Program-made: the position numbers and the translations under genes
Notes under the pieces: generated by a model
Database searches by the model: none
The model's input: the letters and a program-made list of their open reading frames with translations, nothing else
What the model was told of the DNA's origin: nothing
NCBI RefSeq assembly: GCF_001439695.1
Contig: NZ_JYLL01000004.1
Coordinates: forward strand, 248,001-312,000
Direction: 5' to 3'
DNA: 64,000 nucleotides
Source: Pseudomonas veronii
GTDB taxonomy: Bacteria > Pseudomonadota > Gammaproteobacteria > Pseudomonadales > Pseudomonadaceae
In this document: piece after piece, positions 1-8,473 of the stretch
How positions within the stretch are numbered: position 1 is the stretch's first letter
Layout: every line of letters starts with the position of its first letter

Positions 1-65
1 TTGCCCGAACCGGTGATCAGGGCCCTGCGCCCGTTAAGCTGGAAGCTACTGGTATTGAATGACAT
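1..65 (-). CDS. Short-chain dehydrogenase/reductase, N-terminal fragment (runs off window)
   Basis: The minus strand opens with ATG at 65 and the first 21 codons end in the ALITGSG segment, which is the start of the TGxxxGxG dinucleotide-binding loop of classical short-chain dehydrogenases. Only the first beta strand of the Rossmann fold lies in the window, so substrate and cofactor cannot be judged. The gene is divergent from the LysR-type gene at 213, the usual arrangement for a LysR regulator and its target, so that regulator may control it (inference). Confidence 0.6.
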   Translation of the reverse strand, partial: MSFNTSSFQLNGRRALITGSG

Positions 66-154
66 GCTGTTCTCCACAAATGGCCATTTGTTTTTTTCGG
101 CCTTGCCGTCACTTCATCGCAGCCCAGCGGTCACGTCCAATCGTCATTAATGAT

Positions 155-175
155 ATCGTGATCAAAATTCATGAT
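155..175. promoter_or_regulatory. Interrupted dyad in the SDR/lysR divergent region, possible LysR-type site
   Basis: The 147-base gap between the divergent SDR and LysR genes contains an AT-rich stretch in which ATCGTG and CATGAT form a 5-of-6 inverted repeat separated by 9 bases. This is the general shape of a T-N11-A LysR-type operator. The position suits autoregulation plus control of the SDR gene, but the match is loose and no second half-site is evident. Confidence 0.25.
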
Positions 176-212
176 AAGCGCGAAACAGCCCCTGAAAGCT
201 CGGAGTATTCAG

Positions 213-1115
213 ATGGAAATCAAACATTTGAGAGCATTTGTGACCTTGGCTCAGGAGCTTCACTTCGGTCGAGCCGCGCAACAACTGTCGATCGTTCAAC
301 CGGCGCTGAGCATGCAGATCAAGTTGCTCGAGGAAGAACTGGGGGTGCGCCTGTTCGAGCGCAGTCGGCACTCGGTCGCTTTGACCGAAGTGGGACTGAT
401 TTTCCTACCGGAGGCGCGCGCGACCTTGCATCAAGCGGCCCATGCAGCGGACGTGGCCAGGGCGTCAGGGCGCGGTGAAATAGGTCGCGTGCGTTTAGGT
501 TTCGTCTCCTCGGTATTACCCGAATTGCTGCCCACCTTGATCCGCTCACTGCATCAACGATTCCCGCGGATTGAACTGGAACTCAAGGACATGCCGGGCC
601 CGGATCAGACAGCGGCGCTGAAAAATGGCCAGCTCGATTTCGGCTTGATGCGTTTGCCGGCCGTGGCCCCGGGGATTCAAACCCTGGAAGTGCTACGGGA
701 GACCTTCATAGTGGCTTTGCACGGCGATCATCCTCTGGCTGTGTGCGGCACGCTGCACCCCACAGCGCTGGCAAACGTACCCGTTTTCGTCCTCGGCAGA
801 CGCTATGCACCCGGATTTTACGATGGCCTAATGCATGCCGTGAGCACCCACGGCGCGCAGCTGGAAATAGCATCGGAACTCGGCGAGTTCACCACCATGC
901 TCGCGCTGGTTTCCGCCGGGCTCGGCGTCGGGTTACTGCCGGCTCGTGCCGGGCGTGCCCTGCCCGCCAACGTGATGTCCAAGCCCCTGGAGTTGGGCGA
1001 TTACCGGGCAACGACCGGCCTTGCCTGGGTTGATCTGGACAGTCCGGTGAAGAACACCGTATTCAACCTGGTGAACGAGCTGTTGGCTGACCCCGCTGCC
1101 GAGCGTTTTCGCTAG
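213..1115 (+). CDS. LysR-family transcriptional regulator
   Basis: A 300-residue LysR-type regulator. Residues about 1-60 form the winged helix-turn-helix (MEIKHLRAFVTLAQE followed by the FGRAAQQLSIVQPALS recognition region), a linker helix follows, and residues about 90-295 form the periplasmic-binding-protein-like effector domain. I chose ATG 213 over an in-frame ATG at 171 because the protein then begins at the conserved first helix and a GGAG lies 7 bases upstream. It is divergent from the SDR fragment at 1-65, which is its likely target. The effector cannot be deduced. Confidence 0.9.
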   Translation: MEIKHLRAFVTLAQELHFGRAAQQLSIVQPALSMQIKLLEEELGVRLFERSRHSVALTEVGLIFLPEARATLHQAAHAADVARASGRGEIGRVRLGFVSSVLPELLPTLIRSLHQRFPRIELELKDMPGPDQTAALKNGQLDFGLMRLPAVAPGIQTLEVLRETFIVALHGDHPLAVCGTLHPTALANVPVFVLGRRYAPGFYDGLMHAVSTHGAQLEIASELGEFTTMLALVSAGLGVGLLPARAGRALPANVMSKPLELGDYRATTGLAWVDLDSPVKNTVFNLVNELLADPAAERFR

Positions 1116-1122
1116 CGAAAAC
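1105..1122. terminator. 18-bp perfect palindrome over the lysR stop codon, possible bidirectional terminator
   Basis: GTTTTCGCTAGCGAAAAC is a perfect palindrome spanning the TAG stop of the LysR gene, between it and the convergent kinase gene that ends at 1203. Its A- and T-rich arms would give a hairpin with a short U run on either strand. A terminator is the simplest reading, but the structure has no loop and the GC core is short. Confidence 0.35.
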
Positions 1123-1202
1123 AGCGGTTGCTCGTGCCGCGCCGCAGGCAAGTGCGCAAACTCCCCTGCCCTCACCGCAGACTAAGCGCCCATTAGCCGC
1201 CA

Positions 1203-1709
1203 CTACTCACTGGGCAATAAGCCTTCGGTGAGCATCGATACTGCTTGCTCCGGCGAACTCAGCGCGGTGTCTATGCAAAACGGCGCTTCGGCCCACGCTT
1301 CATATTCGTGATCCAACACAGATTGCCAGGTTGGTGGAATCAACCCGGGAATATCACCCAGCCTCGTTTCTATCCGGCGCCGATGTTCGTTTTTATCCGA
1401 GCAAATCACTTCAATATTTACCAACCGAACACCCGCTTTCGAGGCGGCTTCGTTCCACGCCATTCGGCTTTCGACGACTGGATTTACGCAATCAACGATG
1501 ACCATACGGCCTAGACTAAGATTACTCAGGGCAAGTTCATTCGCGACCATGTAGCCACTGCGTCCCACGTCTTGCGCAAGAGCACCGGAGTTTCGAATCG
1601 CTTGTTCGATCGTATCGATCCGCAGGTAGAGGGCGCCTGTCGTAGCAACGAGGGCCTTGGCGATAGTGGTTTTTCCAGTGCCCGGAAGGCCGCTGAATAC
1701 GATAAGCAT
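1203..1709 (-). CDS. Small P-loop kinase / AAA-type ATPase
   Basis: A 168-residue protein that starts directly with a beta strand and the Walker A motif GLPGTGKTT (residues about 7-15). It matches the small P-loop kinases that include gluconate kinase- and zeta-like enzymes. A hydrophobic strand ending in VIVDCVNP is in the Walker B position, and an arginine-rich segment (NEHRRRIETR) may be the lid. The start is ATG 1709, preceded by AGGA; a longer frame from 1760 would add a non-homologous extension. It is monocistronic and convergent with lysR. The phosphorylated substrate is unknown. Confidence 0.75.
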   Translation of the reverse strand: MLIVFSGLPGTGKTTIAKALVATTGALYLRIDTIEQAIRNSGALAQDVGRSGYMVANELALSNLSLGRMVIVDCVNPVVESRMAWNEAASKAGVRLVNIEVICSDKNEHRRRIETRLGDIPGLIPPTWQSVLDHEYEAWAEAPFCIDTALSSPEQAVSMLTEGLLPSE

Positions 1710-1857
1710 TGTCTGTCCTTGGAAGAGTGCGAACACAATGTACCTTGTAACGTCGGTCATCAGATCACCGTTTAAGTTATGCCTCCCACAAGAAATCTGA
1801 CGCCTCCATCATTCCTCCATGGTTCCTCCCATAAAACCCGACATTCTTTGCGCACAA

Positions 1858-1885
1858 TCAGCATCTCTAATGTCATCGCCGATTA
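1858..1885 (+). promoter_or_regulatory. Possible sigma-28 (FliA) promoter upstream of flgE
   Basis: The 313-base gap 1710-2022 separates the divergent kinase and flgE genes. GCCGATTA at 1878-1885 differs by one base from the FliA -10 consensus GCCGATAA, but the matching -35 (TCAGC at 1858) is poor. It lies 138 bases before the flgE start. Nothing else in the gap is convincing; no ORF or terminator hairpin was seen there. Confidence 0.3.
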
Positions 1886-2022
1886 AGCGGTGGGCGCTTG
1901 GATGACTAACTGACGGCCTGAAAAAGATACTCCAAGGGTGTCTCAGCAACCCCATGCTTCAATCCCGGCCAGATCAGCCCCCTGCTTCAAATTCAAACCG
2001 AATGGCAAAATAAGGAGTGGCT

Positions 2023-3339
2023 ATGTCTTTTAATATTGGGCTCAGCGGGCTGTTTGCGGCCAACAAACAGTTGGATGTCACTGGCAATAACATCGCCAAC
2101 GTCGCCACCACCGGTTTCAAATCATCCCGTGCAGAATTTGCTGATATCTATGCGGCTGCCAAGCTGGGTACTGGGCGTAACGCTATCGGTAATGGTGTGA
2201 ACCTGTCCGCTGTGTCCCAGCAGTTCACTCAAGGCGATGTCAACGGCAGTGGCGGCACACTGGATATGGCGATCCAAGGCGGTGGTTTTTTTGTGCAGAA
2301 AGGCAGCGACGGCTCTCTGCAGTACACCCGTAACGGTGCCTTCAGCGCAGACAAAGATGGCTACATCACCAACAATACGGGCACCTCTCGCCTGCAAGGC
2401 TACGCCGCAGACGCCGACGGCAAGATCATCAAGGGCGGGTTGACCGACCTGCGGCTGAACCTGTCGAACCTGCCGCCAAAGGCTTCCAGCAAGGTGGACT
2501 CCACCAGCAACCTGAACGCGTCTGCGCCGGCGATCAACCAAGCCACCAAGCCGTTCGACCCAACCGACACCAGCAGCTTCACGACCCAATACAGCACCAC
2601 CTTGTACGACACCCAAGGCAACTCGCACGCTATGGTGCAGTACATGGTGAAGACGGACGCCAATAAATGGATGTCTTACACGCTGATCGATGGACGCAAT
2701 CCAGACGGCACGGCGATCAGTGGCCCCGCCGGTGTCGCGCCCAGCGGCTCACTGTTGACATTTGATACGTCGGGCACCCTTTCGACTATTACAGTACCGC
2801 CCTCCACCACGTCCAAGACCACCCTGACGATTACCGACTGGAAGCCGGGCGCGCTGGTCAATGGCGCATGGAAAGATAACGGCGCTGCCGCCAACCCGGG
2901 TGGCGTTGCGATCAACATGGGCAACATTACACAGTACAACTCTGCCAGCTATCGCAACCCGCCGATCACCGATGGTTACGCGACGGGGCAAATTACCGGC
3001 CTGAAAATCGACGGTAGCGGTGTGATGTTCGCCACGTTCAGCAACCAACAAAGTAAAGCGATCGGCCAGCTGTCGCTGGCCAGCTTCAACAACGAGCAAG
3101 GCCTGCAGCCGGCGGGTGGCACTGCCTGGAAGGAAACCTTCGCTTCTGGCCAGCCGGGTTATGACGTCCCTCAGGCCGGAACGCTGGGATCGATCGTCGC
3201 CAATGCTCTGGAGAACTCCAACGTTAACCTGACCACCGAGCTGGTGAACCTGATCAAGGCCCAGAGCAACTACCAGGCAAACGCCAAGACGATTTCGACC
3301 GAGAGCACCATCAACAAAACGTTGCTCCAGATGACGTGA
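2023..3339 (+). CDS. flgE: Flagellar hook protein FlgE (orphan copy)
   Basis: A 438-residue hook protein. The N-terminus FNIGLSGLFAANKQLDV with the NNIANVATTGFK motif (about 27-38) is the flagellar rod/hook signature. The variable hook core fills the middle, and the C-terminus (NVNLTTELVNLIKAQSNYQANAKT) is the conserved coiled-coil that pairs with the N-terminal helix. The start is ATG 2023 with AAGGAG 5 bases upstream; the in-frame GTG at 2017 overlaps that ribosome site. Hook protein is exported through the flagellar type III apparatus and polymerises outside the cell. Normally it sits in flgBCDEFGHIJKL, but here only flgG follows, so this is probably a second copy or a detached pair. Confidence 0.9.
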   Translation: MSFNIGLSGLFAANKQLDVTGNNIANVATTGFKSSRAEFADIYAAAKLGTGRNAIGNGVNLSAVSQQFTQGDVNGSGGTLDMAIQGGGFFVQKGSDGSLQYTRNGAFSADKDGYITNNTGTSRLQGYAADADGKIIKGGLTDLRLNLSNLPPKASSKVDSTSNLNASAPAINQATKPFDPTDTSSFTTQYSTTLYDTQGNSHAMVQYMVKTDANKWMSYTLIDGRNPDGTAISGPAGVAPSGSLLTFDTSGTLSTITVPPSTTSKTTLTITDWKPGALVNGAWKDNGAAANPGGVAINMGNITQYNSASYRNPPITDGYATGQITGLKIDGSGVMFATFSNQQSKAIGQLSLASFNNEQGLQPAGGTAWKETFASGQPGYDVPQAGTLGSIVANALENSNVNLTTELVNLIKAQSNYQANAKTISTESTINKTLLQMT

Positions 3340-3414
3340 GGCGTGGTCGGAAGTCCATTGTTTGCTCCACCCGATAGATCCTGACCCCGCACCACCGCCG
3401 CCAAGGAGATTTGG

Positions 3415-4200
3415 ATGCTGCCTGCACTGTATGTCGCAAAAACCGGGCTTTCTGCCCAGGACACTAACCTGACCACTATTTCCAACAACCTGGCGAACGT
3501 CTCGACTACCGGCTTCAAACGTGATCGCGCCGAGTTTCAAGACCTTGTCTATCAGATCAAACGACAGCCAGGCGCACAGTCAACCCAGAACAGTGCACTG
3601 CCCTCTGGCCTGCAACTAGGCACCGGGGTGCATGTCGTCGGCACCCAGAAAAACTTCTCTGCCGGCAGCCTGCAAACGACCGGTCAACCTCTGGACCTGG
3701 CGCTGAACGGCCGTGGTTTTTTCCAGATACTGCAACCCGACGGCAGCCTTTCCTACACGAGGGACGGTACGTTCCACTTAAATGCAAACGGTCAGATCGT
3801 CACCGCGAATGGGTTCGCCCTGGAACCGGCGATCGTTGTCCCCAACAACGCCCAGACATTCACCGTGGGCCAGGACGGGACTGTATCGATCACTGTCGCC
3901 GGCAGCCCTGCCTCGCAGGTGATTGGCAATCTGCAGATAGCCGATTTCATTAATCCGGCAGGCTTGCAAGCACAAGGCGCCAACCTCTTTCTGGAAACCG
4001 CCGCCAGCGGGGCTCCTCAAGTCGGCACTCCAGGAGTCAATGGTATCGGCACAACATTGCAGAGCACCTTGGAAACCTCAAACGTGAGTACCGTTGAAGA
4101 GATGGTCAACATGATCACCACTCAACGAGCCTATGAAATGAACTCCAAAGTTGTCTCTACCGCAAAAGAGATGCTAGGCAACCTTACAAAGAGTCTTTGA
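3415..4200 (+). CDS. flgG: Flagellar distal rod protein FlgG (orphan copy)
   Basis: A 261-residue protein of normal FlgG length. It has the N-terminal ISNNLANVSTTGFKRDRAEF rod signature, the LDLALNGRGFFQI core motif typical of FlgF/FlgG, and the C-terminal STVEEMVNMITTQRAYEMN helix. FlgG forms the distal rod crossing the periplasm. An AAGGAG (3403-3408) precedes ATG 3415 by 6 bases. It follows flgE by 75 bases and is probably co-transcribed; flgF, flgH and the rest of the usual cluster are absent here. The next gene downstream, a chemoreceptor, is on the opposite strand. Confidence 0.9.
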   Translation: MLPALYVAKTGLSAQDTNLTTISNNLANVSTTGFKRDRAEFQDLVYQIKRQPGAQSTQNSALPSGLQLGTGVHVVGTQKNFSAGSLQTTGQPLDLALNGRGFFQILQPDGSLSYTRDGTFHLNANGQIVTANGFALEPAIVVPNNAQTFTVGQDGTVSITVAGSPASQVIGNLQIADFINPAGLQAQGANLFLETAASGAPQVGTPGVNGIGTTLQSTLETSNVSTVEEMVNMITTQRAYEMNSKVVSTAKEMLGNLTKSL

Positions 4201-4289
4201 TTGAGTAACGAGACAGCACCGATTCAATGCTGCCATGACGACTGTCACGATCGTATATCCCCAGCCGCCAGCCTACCAAACAGCCAAAC

Positions 4290-4317
4290 CTCATCCCTCA
4301 TCCCTCATCCCTCAGCC
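4290..4317. repeat. 7-bp tandem repeat (CTCATCC x3 plus one variant)
   Basis: Three exact copies of CTCATCC followed by CTCAGCC lie in the 182-base gap between flgG and the convergent chemoreceptor gene. No clear terminator hairpin was seen in this gap. The repeat is a candidate slippage site but lies outside any coding sequence. Confidence 0.7.
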
Positions 4318-4382
4318 ATCACGAATTGCCGATGGCTGCTGGCGTTAGGATTGAGTCGAGTTGTCTAAATCAGCGGTGATGC

Positions 4383-5996
4383 TCAGAGCCGAAATCGATC
4401 CACCGACTGCGACAATTTCCCCGCCAACGCAGACAACTCGTCCGTCGTCGAGGCCGTCGTGCCGATCACCTGGCTGTTGCGCTGCGACATGCTGGCAATC
4501 ATCTCCACTTGATGGGCAATTTCGTTACTGGCCAGGCTTTGCTCGCTGATGGTGCGGGAGATGTCGTTGACCAACTCGGTGGTGTTGAGGGTGGCCTGGA
4601 GAATCTCGCGGATGGCGCGCTCGACTTCGGCGGTCACGGCCATGCCCTTGTCCACTTGTGTGACGCCCTCCTCCATGCTGGTCACCGCTTCGCGGGTGTT
4701 TTGCTGGATACGGCCGACCATGCTGGCAATTTCCTGGGTCGAGGCGCTGGTGCGTCCGGCCAGGCTGCGCACTTCATCGGCGACTACCGCAAAACCGCGC
4801 CCCTGTTCACCGGCACGGGCGGCTTCGATCGCGGCATTCAGGGCCAGCAGATTGGTTTGATCGGCAATGCCCTTGATGACCTGGATAATGCTGAAGATTG
4901 CCTCGGACTCCTTGTCCAGCGTGCGGATGACGTGAGCCGACTGCTGCGCCGAACGGGCAATGCCAGCCATGTCACTGACCACTTGGTGGATCACCCGACC
5001 GCCGTCCTTGGCCAAGGCTTCTGCCTGGTTGGCCATGTTCAGTGCGCGCGCCGCATGTTGGGTGATTTCCTCGATACTGGCGGTCATTTCACTGGCCGCC
5101 GCCGCCATGGTGCTGGCGGCGCTACTTTGCTGCTGACTGCTGCCCGCCACCTCATGGCAACCCTGGCTCAACTGCTCGCTCATGCCATTGACGCCATGGG
5201 CATTGCTGCGCACCACTTCGATCATGCCGCGCAGGTCCCGCTGCATGGTGCCGAGGCTGCGTATCAGCGCGCTGGCCTCGTCCTTGCGCTGGGGCTCGAC
5301 AATCGGTTCGCTCAAATTGCCACGGGCAATGCTGTCGGCGATGCGGCTTGCGGCCTGCAACGGCCCCATGATGCTCCGGGTAACCCAGCGGCCCTGCGCC
5401 AGGAGCAGCAGCAGGCTCGCAATCAACACCACGCCCAAGGTGAAGTTGGCGTTGCTGATGGTTTGTCGGGTGCCGATGCTGGTTTGCTGCGTATTGGTTT
5501 CGATCAGCTCGCTGAGGCTCGCCAGCTGACCTTCCAACTGGCTGAAGGCTGTATTGAAGGTCTCCAGTTCGCCGCGAGCGGCCTCCGGGTTGTCCAGCGC
5601 GAGTGCCACAATGCGTTCAGCGGCGCTGATATAGGTATCCAGGCTGGGTTTGATTTTTTCCAGGCTGGTCTTGAGCGTGTCGCCCAGCGGCAGCTTGAGG
5701 TTGTCCTCCAGCACCTGGCGAAAGTGCTCGGCATGCTCCTTGAGCGAGTTGCCGACCTCGGCCTTGGTGCTGGTGCTTTTACCCAACCCGACCAACATCG
5801 CCGACAACACATCGGCGCGCAGGGCGTCGTGCATCATGTCGGCTTCCATGTGGTTGCGCAGCACCGTCATGCTGATCTCGTTATCCTGCACGGCATCGGC
5901 CATCCGGACGTTTCCCAGGTAACCGGCCAGGCTCATGATCAAAGCGGTGAGCAACCCGGTCGCAATCAATAGCCATAAGCGTAATTTGATCGTCAT
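4383..5996 (-). CDS. Methyl-accepting chemotaxis protein
   Basis: A 537-residue transmembrane chemoreceptor. A first membrane helix lies at about 5-28, a periplasmic four-helix-bundle-like sensor follows, a second membrane helix near 180-205 ([14 protein letters not shown]) leads into a HAMP linker, and the cytoplasmic signalling domain contains the invariant hairpin [20 protein letters not shown]. It would pass ligand signals to CheA/CheW. The start is uncertain: ATG 5996 has GGGG 9 bases upstream, ATG 6005 is 9 bases earlier, and a TTG at 6038 is less likely. The ligand is unknown. It is convergent with flgE-flgG and divergent from the MFS gene. Confidence 0.9.
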   Translation of the reverse strand: MTIKLRLWLLIATGLLTALIMSLAGYLGNVRMADAVQDNEISMTVLRNHMEADMMHDALRADVLSAMLVGLGKSTSTKAEVGNSLKEHAEHFRQVLEDNLKLPLGDTLKTSLEKIKPSLDTYISAAERIVALALDNPEAARGELETFNTAFSQLEGQLASLSELIETNTQQTSIGTRQTISNANFTLGVVLIASLLLLLAQGRWVTRSIMGPLQAASRIADSIARGNLSEPIVEPQRKDEASALIRSLGTMQRDLRGMIEVVRSNAHGVNGMSEQLSQGCHEVAGSSQQQSSAASTMAAAASEMTASIEEITQHAARALNMANQAEALAKDGGRVIHQVVSDMAGIARSAQQSAHVIRTLDKESEAIFSIIQVIKGIADQTNLLALNAAIEAARAGEQGRGFAVVADEVRSLAGRTSASTQEIASMVGRIQQNTREAVTSMEEGVTQVDKGMAVTAEVERAIREILQATLNTTELVNDISRTISEQSLASNEIAHQVEMIASMSQRNSQVIGTTASTTDELSALAGKLSQSVDRFRL

Positions 5997-6195
5997 GCTG
6001 GTCATCCCCGTAGCCTGGACAGCCGGTTGGGAACCCAACCGCTAGAGCGTCACTGATACTGTTATCGGCAGAGGCTCCCTGTTATTGAAGCTCAATTGCG
6101 CAGATCTGCGCAGATAAACTCAAAGCCTTCCCCGCCTTGTTTGCGCGGGGGCGGTTCTTTAAGCTGACCGACCTTTGCTTCACCCGGAACTGCCC

Positions 6196-7407
6196 ATGCC
6201 TAAACGTATCGCCCGCCTTGCTTTGCTGCTAGGTCTGATCACGGCCGTCGGCCCCTTTGCCATCGATATCTACCTGCCAGCGCTGCCGACCCTGGGCGCC
6301 AGCCTGCAGGCCTCGCCGGCAGCGGTGCAGATGAGCCTCACGGTGTTCTTCATGATCATCGGCGTCTGCCAGCTATTTTATGGCCCGATCAGTGATGTGT
6401 TCGGGCGCAAGCCGCCGATCTATGCCGGGTTGGTGATCTTCGCCGTGGGCAGTATCGGCTGCGCCCTGGCGCCGAGCATCGAAGTGCTGATTGGTTTTCG
6501 CGCCGTGCAGGCGTTCGGCGCATGCGCGGGGATGGTGATTCCGCGGGCGATTGTGCGTGACCTGTATACCGGCCATGAAGCGGCACGCCTGATGGCTTTG
6601 CTGATGTTGGTGATGAGTGTGTCGCCGATCCTCGCGCCATTGGCCGGTAGCCTGGTGATTGCGCTCTGGAGTTGGCGCGAGGTGTTTGCCGTGCTGGCGG
6701 TGGTGGCCGTGTTGTGCCTGGGCATGACCATCGTGCAATTGCCTGAAACCCACCCCGCCGAGCGCAGACTGGGCAAGACCCTGGGGCATGCATTCAGCAG
6801 TTATGGGGCGTTGTTGCGCGACCCGGTGTTCATCGGTTTATCGGTGGTGTGCGGGTTCGGCCTGGCAACGTTCTTTGTGTTTATCGGCAGCGCGCCGTTC
6901 GTATACATCGAGTACTTCGGGTTGACCCCGACCCAATTCAGCCTGTGCTTTGCGCTGAACGCTGCGTCATTTTTTGCCATGAGCCAGCTCACCGCCCGCC
7001 TGAGCGCACGCTTCGGGCTGGCACCGCTGATTCGCTGGTCGGTGGTGGGCGTGGCGGCGGTCATGGTGGTGTTGGCCGCCACCACGCTGTGGGGCAGTCA
7101 CCTGGGCTTGATGATGACACTGCTGTTTATCGGTTTCGGGTTTCTCGGCTTGCTGTTACCGGCGGCCGGTGTGTTGTCCCTGGAGGATCATGGTGCGGTG
7201 GCGGGTTCCGCGTCGGCACTGCTCGGCGCGATCCAGATGATCACGGCCGCGGTCTCCATGACCCTGGTGGGAATCTTCGCCGATCACACCCCGGCGCCGA
7301 TGTTGATTGGCATCGCCCTGTGTGCGGTCGCGGCAATGTTCACCACGTTGTGGACCTTGCGCCGTCTACCGGCGCACCTGCTGCCCGGCGCCCCGCCTTC
7401 CTCCTGA
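6196..7407 (+). CDS. MFS drug exporter, Bcr/CflA family
   Basis: A 403-residue major facilitator with about 12 hydrophobic helices. The N-terminal helix pattern ending PFAIDIYLPALPTL and the loop 2-3 motif A (GPISDVFGRKP) are characteristic of the Bcr/CflA group of drug:proton antiporters. The ATG at 6196 is preferred to the upstream TTG at 6175 because it places the short basic leader MPKRIAR just before helix 1. Substrate is not predictable. The end is 43 bases from the convergent recombinase gene. Confidence 0.85.
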   Translation: MPKRIARLALLLGLITAVGPFAIDIYLPALPTLGASLQASPAAVQMSLTVFFMIIGVCQLFYGPISDVFGRKPPIYAGLVIFAVGSIGCALAPSIEVLIGFRAVQAFGACAGMVIPRAIVRDLYTGHEAARLMALLMLVMSVSPILAPLAGSLVIALWSWREVFAVLAVVAVLCLGMTIVQLPETHPAERRLGKTLGHAFSSYGALLRDPVFIGLSVVCGFGLATFFVFIGSAPFVYIEYFGLTPTQFSLCFALNAASFFAMSQLTARLSARFGLAPLIRWSVVGVAAVMVVLAATTLWGSHLGLMMTLLFIGFGFLGLLLPAAGVLSLEDHGAVAGSASALLGAIQMITAAVSMTLVGIFADHTPAPMLIGIALCAVAAMFTTLWTLRRLPAHLLPGAPPSS

Positions 7408-7450
7408 GCCATGCCCGAGGATGGAACGCGGCGACCGCGCTCGCCGGCGG

Positions 7451-8365
7451 CTACAGGTCAAACCGATCCACCGCGCGCCGGCGCTCATTGTCGTCGCGCA
7501 TGTCATAGCTGGCGGTGGTCTGGATATTGGTGTGGTGCGCAAGTTTTTGTGCAATCGACAGATCATGTTCCTCGATCACCCGCGTGATGAAGGACCGCCG
7601 GAAATCATGGGGCATGATCGTCACCCCGACTTGCTGACCTCGCTGGCGGGCGATGTAGTAAATCGCATGCTTGGTGATGCGTTCGCGGGTGATGTGGCTG
7701 CCCCGGCGGATGCGGTTGAACAGGAACGCATCGTCTGGCTCGCCTTCCTTGAGCTGTTCGCGCCGGAATTCGAGCCAGGCCTGTAATTTGGCGAAGGCCC
7801 AGCCCGGCGCGTACTTGATCAGTTCCTTGTTGCCCTTGCCGATCACGCGCAGGCTGCGCTCGCCAAAGTTGATCTGCGCCAGGTCGAGGTTGACCGACTC
7901 CGACTTGCGCATGCCTGAGCCATACAAGATGCCGATCACTGCAGCATCGCGCAGGCCCTGGGGGCGCGGATCGGCAGCGCACACATCCATCATTTCGCGG
8001 ATCAACGTGCGACGCAGATTGCGCCCCTGGCTCAGGCGTGTACCGGGCGCAGCCTTGACCGTGCGGATTTTCAGCAGGTGTTCCTGGCTGATCAGGCTCA
8101 TGCGCCAGGCTTCGTTCATGACCCCGCGCACAGCGTTGACATACAGCGATGAGGTATTGGGCGCGTAGCCGTCCTCGCGCAAGGCCGCAACCAGCGCGAT
8201 CACCTGTTCGGGTTGCAGCAGGTGCCAGTCGATCTCCTCAAGGTTGATGTCCTCGAAGCCCAGGCGGTCGGCGGCATCCTGCAGCACGTAACGCATGGTC
8301 AGTTGGCTGGAGGGCGCCAGGCGGGTGAGGTAGAGGGTCAGAGGGTTGCGGATAGACTCAGTCAA
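7451..8365 (-). CDS. Tyrosine recombinase / phage integrase family protein
   Basis: A 304-residue protein with the XerC/D-like two-domain layout. Residues about 10-115 form the SAM-like core-binding domain. The catalytic domain shows all expected residues in order: Arg in GSGMRKSE, Lys in VIGKGNKE, HDFRR, His in LAHHTN, and the nucleophile Tyr in TASYDMR. The reading frame starts at TTG 8365 (AAGG 10 bases upstream); the first in-frame ATG would remove 23 residues. No phage genes, excisionase or tRNA target lie nearby, so it is an orphan recombinase. A 40-bp near-perfect palindrome sits 20 bases upstream of its start. Confidence 0.88.
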   Translation of the reverse strand: MTESIRNPLTLYLTRLAPSSQLTMRYVLQDAADRLGFEDINLEEIDWHLLQPEQVIALVAALREDGYAPNTSSLYVNAVRGVMNEAWRMSLISQEHLLKIRTVKAAPGTRLSQGRNLRRTLIREMMDVCAADPRPQGLRDAAVIGILYGSGMRKSESVNLDLAQINFGERSLRVIGKGNKELIKYAPGWAFAKLQAWLEFRREQLKEGEPDDAFLFNRIRRGSHITRERITKHAIYYIARQRGQQVGVTIMPHDFRRSFITRVIEEHDLSIAQKLAHHTNIQTTASYDMRDDNERRRAVDRFDL

Positions 8366-8384
8366 GGTAGATCAGCCTTTGGAT

Positions 8385-8424
8385 TAAATACCTCGAGTAA
8401 CCAATTGTTTATTCGAGGTATTTA
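8385..8424. repeat. 40-bp near-perfect palindrome upstream of the recombinase gene
   Basis: The outer 12 bases, TAAATACCTCGA (8385-8396), are exactly complementary to TCGAGGTATTTA (8413-8424). The 16-base centre is itself symmetric around CAATTG (8402-8407), so 18 of 20 base pairs match about the centre at 8404.5. It is AT-rich, unlike the genes on either side, and has no U-tract typical of a terminator. Candidate roles are a recombination site for the adjacent tyrosine recombinase, an operator for its promoter, or both. Confidence 0.85.
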
Positions 8425-8473
8425 TTGAATTGGCGACGGCCGAGTCTAACGCACGATCGGCCCTGGCGCCAAA

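Noticed and set aside
4290..4317. Short tandem repeats as a CRISPR-like array
   Set aside because: Units are only 7 bases with no spacers; no CRISPR pattern or cas gene occurs anywhere in the window.
4509..5972. A 487-codon plus-strand frame opposite the chemoreceptor
   Set aside because: Antisense of the conserved MCP signalling domain; Gly/His/Asp-rich, no start signal.
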